In this document: in pieces, positions 1 to 9,510 of the stretch
Layout of the letters: each line of letters opens with the position of its first letter
Position numbering within the stretch: the first letter of the stretch is position 1
Source: Curtobacterium sp. UNCCL20
GTDB taxonomy: Bacteria; Actinomycetota; Actinomycetes; Actinomycetales; Microbacteriaceae
Reading direction: 5' to 3'
NCBI RefSeq assembly: GCF_900101675.1
Contig: NZ_FNKG01000001.1
Location: forward strand, 1,285,378 to 1,349,377
Length of the DNA: 64,000 nt
Notes under the pieces: generated by a model
Seen by the model: only the letters and a program-made list of their open reading frames with translations
The model's database searches: none
Told to the model about the DNA's origin: nothing
Translations under genes and position numbers: made by a program

Positions 1-438
1 CTCCCGCGGGGCGAGCATGTCGCCCATGATCGCGAGGGGGAGCGACATCAGGCCGCCGGCGCCGAGGCCCTGCAGCGCACGGAAGCCGGCGAGCATGAGC
101 ATCGAGGTGGAGAACGACGCGGCGAACGAGCCGACGATGAAGATGCCGATCGCCGTGATGAACAGCGGGCGCCGGCCGAAGATGTCGGACAGCTTGCCGT
201 AGATCGGCGTGGTGATCGTCGACGCGATGAGGTACCCGGTGGTGACCCAGGCCTGTTGGTCGAGGCCGTGCAGGTCGTCACCGATCGTGCGGATCGCGGT
301 GCCGACGATGGTCTGGTCGAGGGCGCCGAGGAACATGCCGGCCATCAGGCCGTAGATCACCAGCAGGATCTGCCGGTGGTTCATCACGGCGCTGGACGAC
401 GTGGTCGGTGCCGCGGGTGCGGTCGCGGTCTGGGTCAT
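1..438 (-). CDS. MFS drug exporter, N-terminal part (DHA2/EmrB-like)
   Basis: Reading on the minus strand from ATG at 438, the frame is open for 146 codons and runs off the left edge. After a short Thr/Ala-rich start come hydrophobic helices including 'YGLMAGMFLGALDQTIVG', the helix-1 signature of 14-helix drug:H+ antiporters, then 'YGKLSDIFGR', the loop 2-3 MFS motif A. It is an inner-membrane exporter; the substrate cannot be told. A perfect inverted repeat lies 17 bases upstream, so repression by a TetR- or MarR-type protein is likely. That regulator is not visible in the window. Confidence 0.88.
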   Translation of the reverse strand, partial: MTQTATAPAAPTTSSSAVMNHRQILLVIYGLMAGMFLGALDQTIVGTAIRTIGDDLHGLDQQAWVTTGYLIASTITTPIYGKLSDIFGRRPLFITAIGIFIVGSFAASFSTSMLMLAGFRALQGLGAGGLMSLPLAIMGDMLAPRE

Positions 439-454
439 GACAGGGTCTCCCGAA

Positions 455-477
455 AACTTTGCGCTGGCTGCAAAGTT
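455..477. promoter_or_regulatory. Palindromic operator upstream of the MFS exporter
   Basis: AACTTTGC, seven bases, then GCAAAGTT form a perfect inverted repeat between the exporter start at 438 and the divergent esterase at 563. Size and placement fit a dimeric TetR or MarR repressor site. The cognate regulator is inferred, not seen. Confidence 0.6.
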
Positions 478-562
478 ACATCTGCCGCAAGTGGTTGGTC
501 ACGTCGGGGAGGGTTCCTGAGTGGATCGGCAGCACCCGCTCCGGAACAGTAGGGTCGCCGTC

Positions 563-1300
563 ATGAGCACGCCCGACGCCGTCACGGTACGCCCGAGCGC
601 GGTGGCCGGTTCCCGGCCGGCCGTGATCGTCCTGCCGGGCGGCGGCTACGAGGAGCACGGCCGGGCGAGCTCGGAACCGATGGCGGACTGGTTCGCGGGC
701 ATCGGCGTGCACGCGTTCCTGTTCCGCTACCCGCTCCGGACGCCCGACCGCCGCGGGCCGCTCCACCCGGAACCGATCGACGCGACCCGGCGCGTGTTCG
801 CCTGGCTGCGCGACGGCGCCCCCGGCTCCGGGCTGTCCGTCGACACCGAACGGATCGGGGTCGTCGGGTCGAGCGCCGGCGGACACCTGGCCGCGTGCCT
901 GGCGAACGGCATCGACGACCCGACACTCGACCGCCCCGCGTTCTGCGTCCTCAGCTACCCGGTGATCAGCATGGAGACCCCGACCCGCCCGCGTCCGCTG
1001 GTGGGGCTCCTCGGCGAGGGATCGTCGTGGCGCGAACGCCGGGAACTGTCGATGGAGACCCGGGTCGACCGACGGACCCCGCCGACCTTCGTGTGGACGA
1101 CCGCCGACGACCGGATCGTCCGCGCGACGAACGCACTGTCGTACGCGGACGCGCTCGTCCGGAACGAGGTGGACGTCGAGGTGCACGTCTTCCCGCACGG
1201 ACGCCACGGGCTGGGGACCGCGGTCCGTGAACCGCACACCTCCCAGTGGACGCGTCTCTGCGAGAACTGGTTGCGGTACCAGCGCGTGCTGACCGACTGA
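563..1300 (+). CDS. Alpha/beta hydrolase (acetyl esterase-like)
   Basis: A 245-residue cytoplasmic hydrolase with an oxyanion-hole segment LPGGGYEEHG near residue 24, nucleophile elbow GSSAGG (Ser about 104), a probable acid in ADDRIV (Asp about 183) and a catalytic His in HGRHG (about 215). This order and length fit the BD-FAE / acetyl-xylan-esterase-like branch; the substrate is unknown. I chose ATG at 563 over an in-frame upstream ATG at 521 because TAGGGT at 550-555 sits 7 bases before it, a leaderless-promoter arrangement seen repeatedly in this window, and because conserved sequence begins after it. The stop is followed at once by a decayed palindromic repeat. Confidence 0.85.
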   Translation: MSTPDAVTVRPSAVAGSRPAVIVLPGGGYEEHGRASSEPMADWFAGIGVHAFLFRYPLRTPDRRGPLHPEPIDATRRVFAWLRDGAPGSGLSVDTERIGVVGSSAGGHLAACLANGIDDPTLDRPAFCVLSYPVISMETPTRPRPLVGLLGEGSSWRERRELSMETRVDRRTPPTFVWTTADDRIVRATNALSYADALVRNEVDVEVHVFPHGRHGLGTAVREPHTSQWTRLCENWLRYQRVLTD

Positions 1301-1322
1301 GGCGATCCGCGCCTCCAGGCCG
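1297..1322. repeat. Half copy of the GGAGGCGCG palindromic repeat
   Basis: CCGCGCCTCCAGGCCG at 1307-1322 is the right arm of the palindromes at 13941 and 62795. The left arm has decayed to CTGAGGCG, leaving a six-base stem. It starts at the stop codon of the esterase gene and matches a 16-base half copy at 19412-19427 exactly. Confidence 0.6.
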
Positions 1323-1329
1323 CCCTCGG

Positions 1330-2235
1330 TCAGGCCGCGGCAGCCTGCTCGAGCGCCTGCTGGAACCGTTCGTCGACCTCGATGCGCATCGCACCGGTCT
1401 CCTCGTCGAAGCCGGACGCGGCGCTGACCCGCCCGTTCCGCGAGAAGAAGAGCAGCGGACTGAGCACGCCGCCGGGCAGGCCGCGGCCCGTGTCGGTGAG
1501 GACCTGCACGAGCATGCCCGCCAGGGTCTGCACCGCTCGGATGCTGTCCGCGTCGCGGATCGGTACGGCGAGCAGCAGGTGGCGGTGCGGCACGGCGAAC
1601 ACGGTGCCGTACGGGGCCGCGCCGAACACGGCCGGCAGGTTCACGGCCTTGGACGCCACGAAGAGCGACTCGCCCTCGACCACGAAGACGCCCGGGGCGA
1701 GCTCGGTGTGCTCGTCGACCGGCTCGTCGTCGGTGTTGAGCTGCCCGATCGCGAAGAGCTCGTCGACGCCGAGGGGCAGGGCCGACAGGGTCGGGGTGGA
1801 GATCGTGCTCACCATCGTCGGGTAGTCGACGCAGAGCCCGAGGACGAGACCCGGCGCGAACGGCCTGGCGTACGACAGGTCCGTCGGGTCGGACGGCACG
1901 CCGCTGTCCTCGGCGAGCACCCGAAGGCGGATCCGGTCGCGCAGTTCGTCGGGGCCGAGCTCCTCGACCGGCGGCTCGCTGTACGCCTGGATCATGCGGT
2001 CGAAGTGCTCGGCGACGATGTCCGCCTGGGTCGCGGGCGGCTCACCCTGCACCTGCGACGCGAGGTTCTCGAGCAGGAACACGCGCCCGTCGGTCCCGAC
2101 GAGACGTGCGTGCTCGAGGTCACCGGCGGGTGGTTCGACCGTCGTCTCGAGGCCGCGTTCCGCGAGGGCACGCTGCGCGAGCGCGACCAGGCTCGTCGCC
2201 TCGGTCTCGGGCTTCTTCCGTCCGAACCACCCCAT
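1330..2235 (-). CDS. DUF1444-like protein of unknown function
   Basis: A 301-residue soluble protein starting MGWFGRKKPE. It has no signal peptide or membrane helix. The middle and C-terminal blocks (STPTLSALPLG..., then VFAVPHRHLLLAVPIRDAD, then LSPLLFFSRNG) follow the pattern of the DUF1444/YtpQ family, where a 'PHQDVLILADI'-like strand is typical. The family has no established biochemical role. The stop of its downstream-oriented neighbour phosphoglucomutase lies just upstream of its start (14-base gap), so co-transcription behind pgm is likely. The family assignment comes from remembered patterns and is moderate. Confidence 0.6.
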   Translation of the reverse strand: MGWFGRKKPETEATSLVALAQRALAERGLETTVEPPAGDLEHARLVGTDGRVFLLENLASQVQGEPPATQADIVAEHFDRMIQAYSEPPVEELGPDELRDRIRLRVLAEDSGVPSDPTDLSYARPFAPGLVLGLCVDYPTMVSTISTPTLSALPLGVDELFAIGQLNTDDEPVDEHTELAPGVFVVEGESLFVASKAVNLPAVFGAAPYGTVFAVPHRHLLLAVPIRDADSIRAVQTLAGMLVQVLTDTGRGLPGGVLSPLLFFSRNGRVSAASGFDEETGAMRIEVDERFQQALEQAAAA

Positions 2236-2248
2236 GCCTGCGATGGTG

Positions 2249-3868
<1,620 letters not shown>

Positions 3869-3934
3869 GGGTCCATCCTGGCACCCTGACCCCGGGGGCG
3901 TTCTCGCGGTATCCGGAATGTCAATGCGGAGCGC

Positions 3935-3940
3935 TACGAT
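3935..3940 (+). promoter_or_regulatory. Leaderless -10 box (TACGAT) before the gene at 3947
   Basis: TACGAT is followed by six bases and then ATG at 3947, with no Shine-Dalgarno sequence between. This TANNNT-N6-start spacing recurs at 19752, 49946 and 57008 and fits leaderless transcription, which is common in Actinobacteria. Confidence 0.5.
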
Positions 3941-3946
3941 CGTCGC

Positions 3947-4843
3947 ATGGGGGTCACGATCCGTGCCGACGCGGCACTGCTCGCAGAGGTGCACGCCGGG
4001 GACGGGGCGACGCTGCACACAGCACGTGGTGCCGTCGTCTCGTGGGCGGCGCTGCACCTGCTCGCCGAGCACGGGTTCCGCTGGGCCCCGGACGACCCGT
4101 CCGCGGGGGAGCGCGGGCCGACCGGCGTGCGGCTCCACATCGACGTCACGATCGACCACGACCCCGGCGCGGGAGTCGTGCTCGGGGCGATCCCGGCGCG
4201 GTTCGCCGAGGCTGCGCTGGGTGCCGAGATCAGCTTCGCACTCGCGGAGGGCATGCCCGCGCTCGATCCCCGACGGCTGACATCGATGGCCGAACGCCGT
4301 TCCCCGCAGGACGCCACCTTCGTGGTGACGGGCACGGGCGGAACCGCCGTCGGCGGCACGCTGACGGTCCAGCGCGGTCCGCGGACCGTCTTCGAGACGC
4401 TCCGGTGCATGGTCGCGGTGCCGAGCGCGACCCACGACGCGCGCATGCTGCGTGACGGACTGGAGGCGGGCCTCCAGGCCGTCACGGACCGTCACCACGT
4501 GCGGTCGGCGCAGTTCTCGACCAGCCGAGGCCGTGTCGACGGTGTCGTCGACACCGACATCGCTGGACCGCCGTCACCGCTCGGCGTCTTCTCGGGATCG
4601 CGAGCCGTCCGCGAGCGCGGACTGCTGGGGCTGGCGCGGCCGTTCGGCGGGCGCCTCATCGGCCCGCGCCGAGCTCCGGGGGTCGTGTTCTGGTTCGAGG
4701 GGAGTGAGCAGGACCGCTGGCGACGTGCGGCTGCCCTCGGGCACGCGCTGCGGCAGACCCGAGCAGGTGACGTCCATTCCGAGGACTTGCGACGCGACGA
4801 CGGGACCCGCGACCATGGGACGGCTACGGGGGGAGAACGATGA
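3947..4843 (+). CDS. Unknown protein, first gene of the toxin operon
   Basis: A 298-residue protein I do not recognise. It has no signal peptide or clear membrane helix; the C-terminal third is Arg-rich with an amphipathic stretch. There is a beta-rich middle (VVTGTGGTAVGG, then LRCMVAVPSA). It opens the operon: its TGA overlaps the ATG of the next gene at 4840 (ATGA), and that gene overlaps the large toxin gene in the same way. By position it could be a chaperone or secretion adaptor for the following WXG-like and toxin proteins, but nothing in the sequence proves that. Confidence 0.6.
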   Translation: MGVTIRADAALLAEVHAGDGATLHTARGAVVSWAALHLLAEHGFRWAPDDPSAGERGPTGVRLHIDVTIDHDPGAGVVLGAIPARFAEAALGAEISFALAEGMPALDPRRLTSMAERRSPQDATFVVTGTGGTAVGGTLTVQRGPRTVFETLRCMVAVPSATHDARMLRDGLEAGLQAVTDRHHVRSAQFSTSRGRVDGVVDTDIAGPPSPLGVFSGSRAVRERGLLGLARPFGGRLIGPRRAPGVVFWFEGSEQDRWRRAAALGHALRQTRAGDVHSEDLRRDDGTRDHGTATGGER

Positions 4844-5202
4844 GTGCACAGGAATGGCGGATCGATCTCGCAGGGGTCGAATCGGTGCTGTCGGACGTCA
4901 GTGCGTCGGTGAAAGGCACCGCGAGCGCGTTGCAGTCCGTCCGGAGCGGTGTGGGCGAGGTCGCCGGCGGCGCGGGTGATGTCGTGAACGAAGCGCTCGG
5001 AGCGTTCCTGACGAAGACGCAGGACGACGTCGACCAGGTCACGTACCGGTTGATCGGCGGTGTGCAGGGCGTCACCAATGCGGTCGAGGCCTACCGTGCT
5101 GGCGACACGGAGATGGCGGCGAACGCGCAAACGGCCGGTCTGCGAGCGCACGAGAACCACGACCTCTCGCTGTTCATCAAGAACGCGGAGCAGCGTCGAT
5201 GA
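4840..5202 (+). CDS. Small WXG100/ESAT-6-like helical protein
   Basis: 120 residues, almost wholly predicted alpha-helix with heptad-like Val/Ala spacing (LSDVSASVKGTASALQSVRS, then a second helix after an Ala/Gly turn). This is the shape of type VII secretion partner proteins, although the central WXG is not conserved; a DUF6507-type assignment is possible. Start and stop overlap the neighbours by four bases, which suggests translational coupling and a fixed ratio to the toxin. Its probable role is heterodimerisation with, and export of, the toxin encoded next. Confidence 0.65.
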   Translation: MSAQEWRIDLAGVESVLSDVSASVKGTASALQSVRSGVGEVAGGAGDVVNEALGAFLTKTQDDVDQVTYRLIGGVQGVTNAVEAYRAGDTEMAANAQTAGLRAHENHDLSLFIKNAEQRR

Positions 5203-6951
5203 GCGGAGTCGCGTACGGCGACCACGGGCTCGTCAACCCGGACGGCATCCCCGGCGCCGAGCTCGACCTCACTGCGGTGTCGTCCGGTGCGGGGATCATC
5301 AAGTCCGCTGGCGAGTCGATGAAGACCGTCGCGGACGACCTCCCGTCGAAGTGGCAGAAGCTCTCCGGCGTGTACGAGTCGCCGGAGTCCGACCAGGTGT
5401 TCTCCCTCATGAACCCGGTGACCGATGACGTCCACACCATCGGGACCGTTGCGCGGAAGGTGGCTTCGGCGCTGGAGACCTACGCGTCGTCTGCCGCGGA
5501 TCCGAAGCGGAAGCTCGACGAGTTGCGTGTGGAGGCTGCCGCGTTCGTGGAACGGGTCAAGGGTGGAGTTCCGCGGTTCGAGTCGGCCTTCACGCCGAAG
5601 CCCGAAGCCCCGGTGTCCGGCTCGTGGAACGGCTACCAGGCCGAGAAACCGAAGCCGCAGTCGAAGACCGTTCCGTGGTACGAGGACGTCGGCACTCGGT
5701 ACGAGAACGACCAGTTGATCCAGCGGATCAACGAGCAGGTCGCGCTGCTCCAGGCCGCTCAGGCCGACTGCGCGCTCGCGATCAAGAAGGCGGCAGGGGC
5801 CTCCGTGAAGAAGGCCTTCATCGCTCCCACCGAGAGTGACCTGAACGAGCGCGGGGTCGACCTCCCCTGGTCCCGGGTGGGGACCGCCAAGGGAAAGTCC
5901 TGGAGTGAGCAGTTCGAGGAGGGATTCAAGGACGACTTCCTCAAGACCGTGATCGGTCTGGTCCACCTCGGCGGCTGGGACAACAGCGGCGACTGGAGCT
6001 GGGGCAACCTCGGGTCGGCGTGGAAGGGCGTCGGGGACGGCGCCGTGGCGTTCAGCTTGATGGTGAACCCGATGTCGTGGCTCGATGCCGCCATGGACCC
6101 GAAGGGACAGTCGGCGAAGACGCTGGGGCAGGCGGGCGAGGCTGCGTCCGTGGTCGGCTGCACAGGACAACCCAGGGCTCGCGACCGGTGCTGCGGCATC
6201 GCCCGTGGGGACCAGCTTCCTCGGACCGGAGTCGTGGGCGGGGCGTGCCGGTCGGGCGGAGGAACTCGCGTCCGGTCTCGGCAAGCTCGGAGCGAAGGAC
6301 CTGGCAGGCGCGGTGGAATCCTGGTCGGCAAGAGGCGTCGCCCGGGAGCACCTCGATGCGTTGGCCGAGCGGTTCGATGACAGCTTCACCGAGTGGGCGC
6401 GTCACCACGAAGTCGGCGGTAACCCCTTCGACGATGCGGCCTTCAAGCAGATTTGGGATGAGAAGGTCGAGGCTTATCAGCTCGCCCACCCTGACTTCAT
6501 AAGACACGCGATCGAATCGGACGGATTCACAAAGCACGGGGGAATCAGTGCCTATGAAGCAAAAGACGGCGAGTACGGGCCGCACACAAAGGCGCGTCAC
6601 CTGCGGACCGGTGCCCATGGCCCGTCTTTCGACCACGAGCTGAGTCATCGCGGCAATCCGCCGAAGCTCAACAGTGCGTTCACCGGCACGGAAGCTCAGG
6701 TGAACAGGCTCATCGCAAATACGTTGGATTACAATCACGAAGCCATTCAACGATGGCTTGTGAGAGAGCGGGAGGGTGTGGTCAATCCGAGGTACGGCGA
6801 GGGATTCAATTGGCCCGCCGGTGAGAGCATCGGGCGTGGTTGGAACCCTAAAAATGGCTTCTTCGATGGCCGAAGCGTTCGAGTGTTCCTGAAGTATGAC
6901 CCGACCTATCCATCTGGCTACCGAGTTCAATCAGCCTACCCTCAAGCCTGA
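5199..6951 (+). pseudogene. Polymorphic toxin with C-terminal RNase A-like (CdiA-CT) domain, frameshifted
   Basis: From ATG 5199 the frame encodes a helical, LXG/WXG-like N-terminal half (MSGVAYGDHG..., to GEAASVVG near 6155). Coding then continues one base over in the next frame (WSAAQDNPGLATG...) to 6951; an intact product would be about 583 residues. The last 145 residues carry the pattern of the bacterial RNase A-like toxin of CDI systems: a Gly-rich ISAYEAKDG, HTKARHLRTG, SAFTGTEAQVN, and the terminal block VRVFLKYDP...GYRVQSAYP. The toxin tip has visibly lower GC than the N-terminal half, as expected for swapped toxin cassettes. The frame change lies near 6145-6165 and could be real decay or a base-call error. 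Two matching immunity genes follow directly. Confidence 0.75.
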
Positions 6952-6960
6952 AAGAGCGTC

Positions 6961-7275
6961 ATGAACAGTCGAGAAATCTTACCGCGCGTACCAGCGTTTT
7001 CCACGCTGATGGGCGGCGCATTCAATCAGGACTGGGAAGACGAATGGAGTTCCGCGGAAGAAGTGTTCGCATCCATCCTCAGTGGTTATCCTGAATTCCG
7101 GCGTCAGCTGCTCAGCGACCTTCGACTCATCGACGACTCGTGCTCAGGGGATGAAATCGATGATCTGCTGCTCAATCTCGGTTCCGGCTTCTCGCCTGAC
7201 ATCGACGCAGGCATGGAGGCGAAGGCGTGGGTGAGGTCGCTCAGTGCGCGAGTGGCGGCCTCGCTTGATGGGTGA
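6961..7275 (+). CDS. CdiI-type immunity protein (copy 1)
   Basis: 104 residues, starting 9 bases after the toxin stop. The pattern FSTLMGGAFNQDW, an acidic helical middle and LGSGFSPDID...AWVRSL fits the contact-dependent-inhibition immunity family (CdiI_2-like), whose hallmark is an aromatic-x-QDW motif near residue 20. It is a cytoplasmic, acidic protein expected to bind and block the RNase domain encoded just upstream. It is paralogous to the gene at 7385, sharing FNQDW, the helix pattern and the G-S-G turn. Confidence 0.75.
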   Translation: MNSREILPRVPAFSTLMGGAFNQDWEDEWSSAEEVFASILSGYPEFRRQLLSDLRLIDDSCSGDEIDDLLLNLGSGFSPDIDAGMEAKAWVRSLSARVAASLDG

Positions 7276-7384
7276 AGACGTCCTAGGAGTGGTTGTGGTC
7301 AGCAGGAGTTCCGGCGAATGTGCAGACAGCCTTCCCGCGAAACAAAAACCTAAAGTAAATCACTCGGATAAAAGGCGAAATCCG

Positions 7385-7723
7385 ATGGCTGAGCTTGAAA
7401 TCAACGTGCGGCTAGCCCTGGAGCAGGCACCGCGACTGAAGAATTTTCTCGGTGCTGAGTTCAATCAGGATTGGACGCTGGACTGGGGGTCAGTGGAGGC
7501 AGTGCTCAAGGCGCGGATCGATGAGGCTGACGAGACGCGCAGGCGTGAGCTCCTCCGGGAAGCCCAACTGCTCCTCCGGACGTTGCACTCTGACGATGAG
7601 TTCGTAGTGCTCCTCGATTTCTTGGGGTCGGGGCTCGTGCCCGGGATCGACATTGACGAGTCTCCACGAACCTGGCTGAAGCATCTTCATGATCGGATGC
7701 AGTCAGGGTTGTCGGGGGTCTGA
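7385..7723 (+). CDS. CdiI-type immunity protein (copy 2)
   Basis: 112 residues from ATG 7385. An in-frame ATG/GTG region upstream would add about 47 unrelated residues, so I reject it. The core LKNFLGAEFNQDWTLDW and LDFLGSGLVPGIDI...TWLKHL align with the immunity protein at 6961. Spacing between the two genes is 109 bases, so it may have its own ribosome site (AAAGG at about 7371). A second immunity copy often protects against a related toxin allele; that function is inferred. Confidence 0.72.
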   Translation: MAELEINVRLALEQAPRLKNFLGAEFNQDWTLDWGSVEAVLKARIDEADETRRRELLREAQLLLRTLHSDDEFVVLLDFLGSGLVPGIDIDESPRTWLKHLHDRMQSGLSGV

Positions 7724-7907
7724 TCAGATCGAAATGGAGGCGACGCAGGCCTCTTGACGCGCAAGAGCCGTCCGTCTCCGGCTCGAGCGTGGCCGAAGCG
7801 TTGATCCTTGTCAGCTCCCGTCACATCATCCGTCCCAACATGGGCGAGCAGACTCGCCTGGAGGGTTCCGCATCGTCAGTGCCTTACCCCGAGGAAATGG
7901 TGAAGCA

Positions 7908-8447
7908 ATGGCTTTCGAGGAGCTCAAGAAGAGCGCACCGCACATGGCTAATGTCCTGGGAGGTATTTTCTTGGTGGAGCATCTCGACGCAGCTGCCGGG
8001 GCACTCGCGCCGCCCGAGTCGGCCGTCGTCGGAGAACCGGGATCGCAGCGGGCGTCGCGTCCGATCCGAGGTGCGAGTCCGCGAGTCGCTGTCGTGCGGT
8101 TCGTGATGAACGCCGTGACGGCCGACGGGAGGGCGAGCCGTTCCGAGTTCTGGTTGGCTCGAGTCATCTGGGGGCTGGTGTGTGTCGCCCTGTGGGCCGC
8201 GGTCGGTGCCGTTCCCGACGATGCGCGCAGCCCGCTGATGATCGCGTTGGTCGTGTGGCTCATCGTCACCGCCATCCCGAACATCACCTTGCAGGCGAGA
8301 CGGCTCCACGACACGGGCCGCAGTGGCTGGTTCATGCTGGTCCAGCTGGTGCCCATCGTCGGACCGATCACCCTGCTGGTCTGGAACGTGCAGGACAGTG
8401 AGCGGAGCGGCGCAGAGTTCGATCACCCGGACGAGGCTCGGCGCTGA
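7908..8447 (+). CDS. DUF805 membrane protein with an immunity-like N-terminal tail
   Basis: 179 residues. From about residue 60 it is a DUF805 protein: RFVMNAVTADGRASRSEFW, two or three membrane helices, then ARRLHDTGRSGWF and the LLVWNVQDSE tail. DUF805 proteins are small membrane proteins of unknown role. The first 21 residues (MAFEELKKSAPHMANVLGGIF) resemble the start of the CdiI genes just upstream (...APRLKNFLGAEF) and not a DUF805 start, so the gene looks like a DUF805 frame fused behind the 5' end of a third immunity gene. The ribosome site GAGG lies about 13 bases before ATG 7908. Confidence 0.75.
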   Translation: MAFEELKKSAPHMANVLGGIFLVEHLDAAAGALAPPESAVVGEPGSQRASRPIRGASPRVAVVRFVMNAVTADGRASRSEFWLARVIWGLVCVALWAAVGAVPDDARSPLMIALVVWLIVTAIPNITLQARRLHDTGRSGWFMLVQLVPIVGPITLLVWNVQDSERSGAEFDHPDEARR

Positions 8448-8469
8448 TCCGAGTCGCTCGCACCAAGAA

Positions 8470-8527
8470 GCGAGCGGCCGCCCGCACCGGGAAGGAGGGG
8501 GGTCTTCCCGGGGGAGCGACCGCTCGC
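8470..8527. terminator. Nested hairpin between convergent genes
   Basis: GCGAGCGG (8470-8477) pairs with CCGCTCGC (8520-8527), and inside it CCGGGAAG (8487-8494) pairs with CTTCCCGG (8504-8511). It lies between the end of the DUF805 gene and the end of the gene at 8548, as expected for a bidirectional terminator. There is no long T-run. Confidence 0.5.
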
Positions 8528-8547
8528 GGTCTTGGGGGATCGGTGTG

Positions 8548-8793
8548 TCAGGCGGTGCGGAACGAACCCGTCGCCGTGCGCAGCGAGCCGGTGACGGTGC
8601 GCGTCGTGGACGTCGCGGTGCCCGGACGGCGGAACTGCGTGTCGACGAAGCGGCCGAGTGCGCGGCCGATGCCGGTTCCGGTGTAGGTGCCGACCGGACG
8701 CCAGGTCGCGTTCACCGCGTAGCCGCCGAGTTCGTCACGCTGCTCGAGGCCGCTGATGAACGTACCGCCGAGGGGGTTCTGACGGTTCTGCAT
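8548..8793 (-). CDS. Small hypothetical protein, Thr/Arg-rich C-terminus
   Basis: 81 residues from ATG 8793, preceded by AGGAG six bases upstream, which decides the start over an upstream in-frame codon at 8868. It starts MQNRQNPLGGTFISG and ends in a TRTVTGSLRTATGSFRTA tail with two similar units. There is no signal peptide, helix or known domain. The good ribosome site and amino-acid composition support a real gene; I do not recognise the family. Confidence 0.6.
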   Translation of the reverse strand: MQNRQNPLGGTFISGLEQRDELGGYAVNATWRPVGTYTGTGIGRALGRFVDTQFRRPGTATSTTRTVTGSLRTATGSFRTA

Positions 8794-8913
8794 GTGAGCT
8801 CCTCGTCGTCGTGCCGAGGCTCGTCGGTCACCAGGCCGGCGACCGCGACGCCGTCGGCTTGATGACATCCATCCTACCCGCTTGTTTTGCAGAATGCAAA
8901 AGAGCGGTCGTCG

Positions 8914-9510
8914 TCAGATCCATCCGCGGTCCCAGGCGATCGCCGCGGCGCTGCCCCGGTTGTCGGTGTGGAGCTTGGCGATGGCGGCCGACAGGTGGTT
9001 CCGGACCGTGCCGTGCGCGAGCGAGAGCGACCGGGCGATCTCCTTCGTCGCGAGACCGTCCCGGGTGAGCCGGAGGACGTCCGCCTCACGCCCGGTCAAC
9101 GGGCTCTCGTCCTCGGCGATGGCCGCCGCTGCGAGTCCGGCGTCGATGTACCGCTCGCCGGCGGCCACGGCGCGGATGATCTCGGCGAGGCGTGCGGCAG
9201 GTGTCGACTTCGGCACGAAGCCACGGACACCGGCGGCGAGGGCACGTTTGAGGGTGCCGGGTCGGGCGTGTCGGGTCACGATCACCGTGTGCACCGCCTC
9301 CGTGAGGCTCCGCGCGGCCTCCACCCCGTCGAGGACCGGCATCTCGAGGTCGAGCAGGACGACGTCCGGACGGTGGGCTCGGGCAGCGGTCACTGCCTGT
9401 GCCCCGTCCGCGACGTCGGCCAACACCTGGATGTCGGGTTCGAGGTCGAGCAGCGCGACGAGTGCCCCGCGGATGAGCTCCTCGTCGTCGGCGATGACGA
9501 TCCGGATCAT
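8914..9510 (-). CDS. NarL/LuxR-family response regulator
   Basis: 198 residues. The receiver domain begins MIRIVIADDEELIRG (acidic pair Asp8-Asp9), with the phosphoacceptor Asp in VVLLDLEMP (about residue 53) and the conserved Lys in VPKSTP (about 102). The C-terminal HTH_LuxR domain reads LTGREADVLRLTRDGLATKE. ATG at 9510 overlaps the stop of the histidine kinase gene (ATGA), so the two are translationally coupled as one two-component system. Confidence 0.93.
   Translation of the reverse strand: MIRIVIADDEELIRGALVALLDLEPDIQVLADVADGAQAVTAARAHRPDVVLLDLEMPVLDGVEAARSLTEAVHTVIVTRHARPGTLKRALAAGVRGFVPKSTPAARLAEIIRAVAAGERYIDAGLAAAAIAEDESPLTGREADVLRLTRDGLATKEIARSLSLAHGTVRNHLSAAIAKLHTDNRGSAAAIAWDRGWI

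Noticed and set aside
476..1237. Long minus-strand open frame opposite the esterase gene
   Set aside because: Its product is Arg/Pro/Val-rich with no domain, while the plus-strand frame has a complete hydrolase active site. It is a high-GC shadow.
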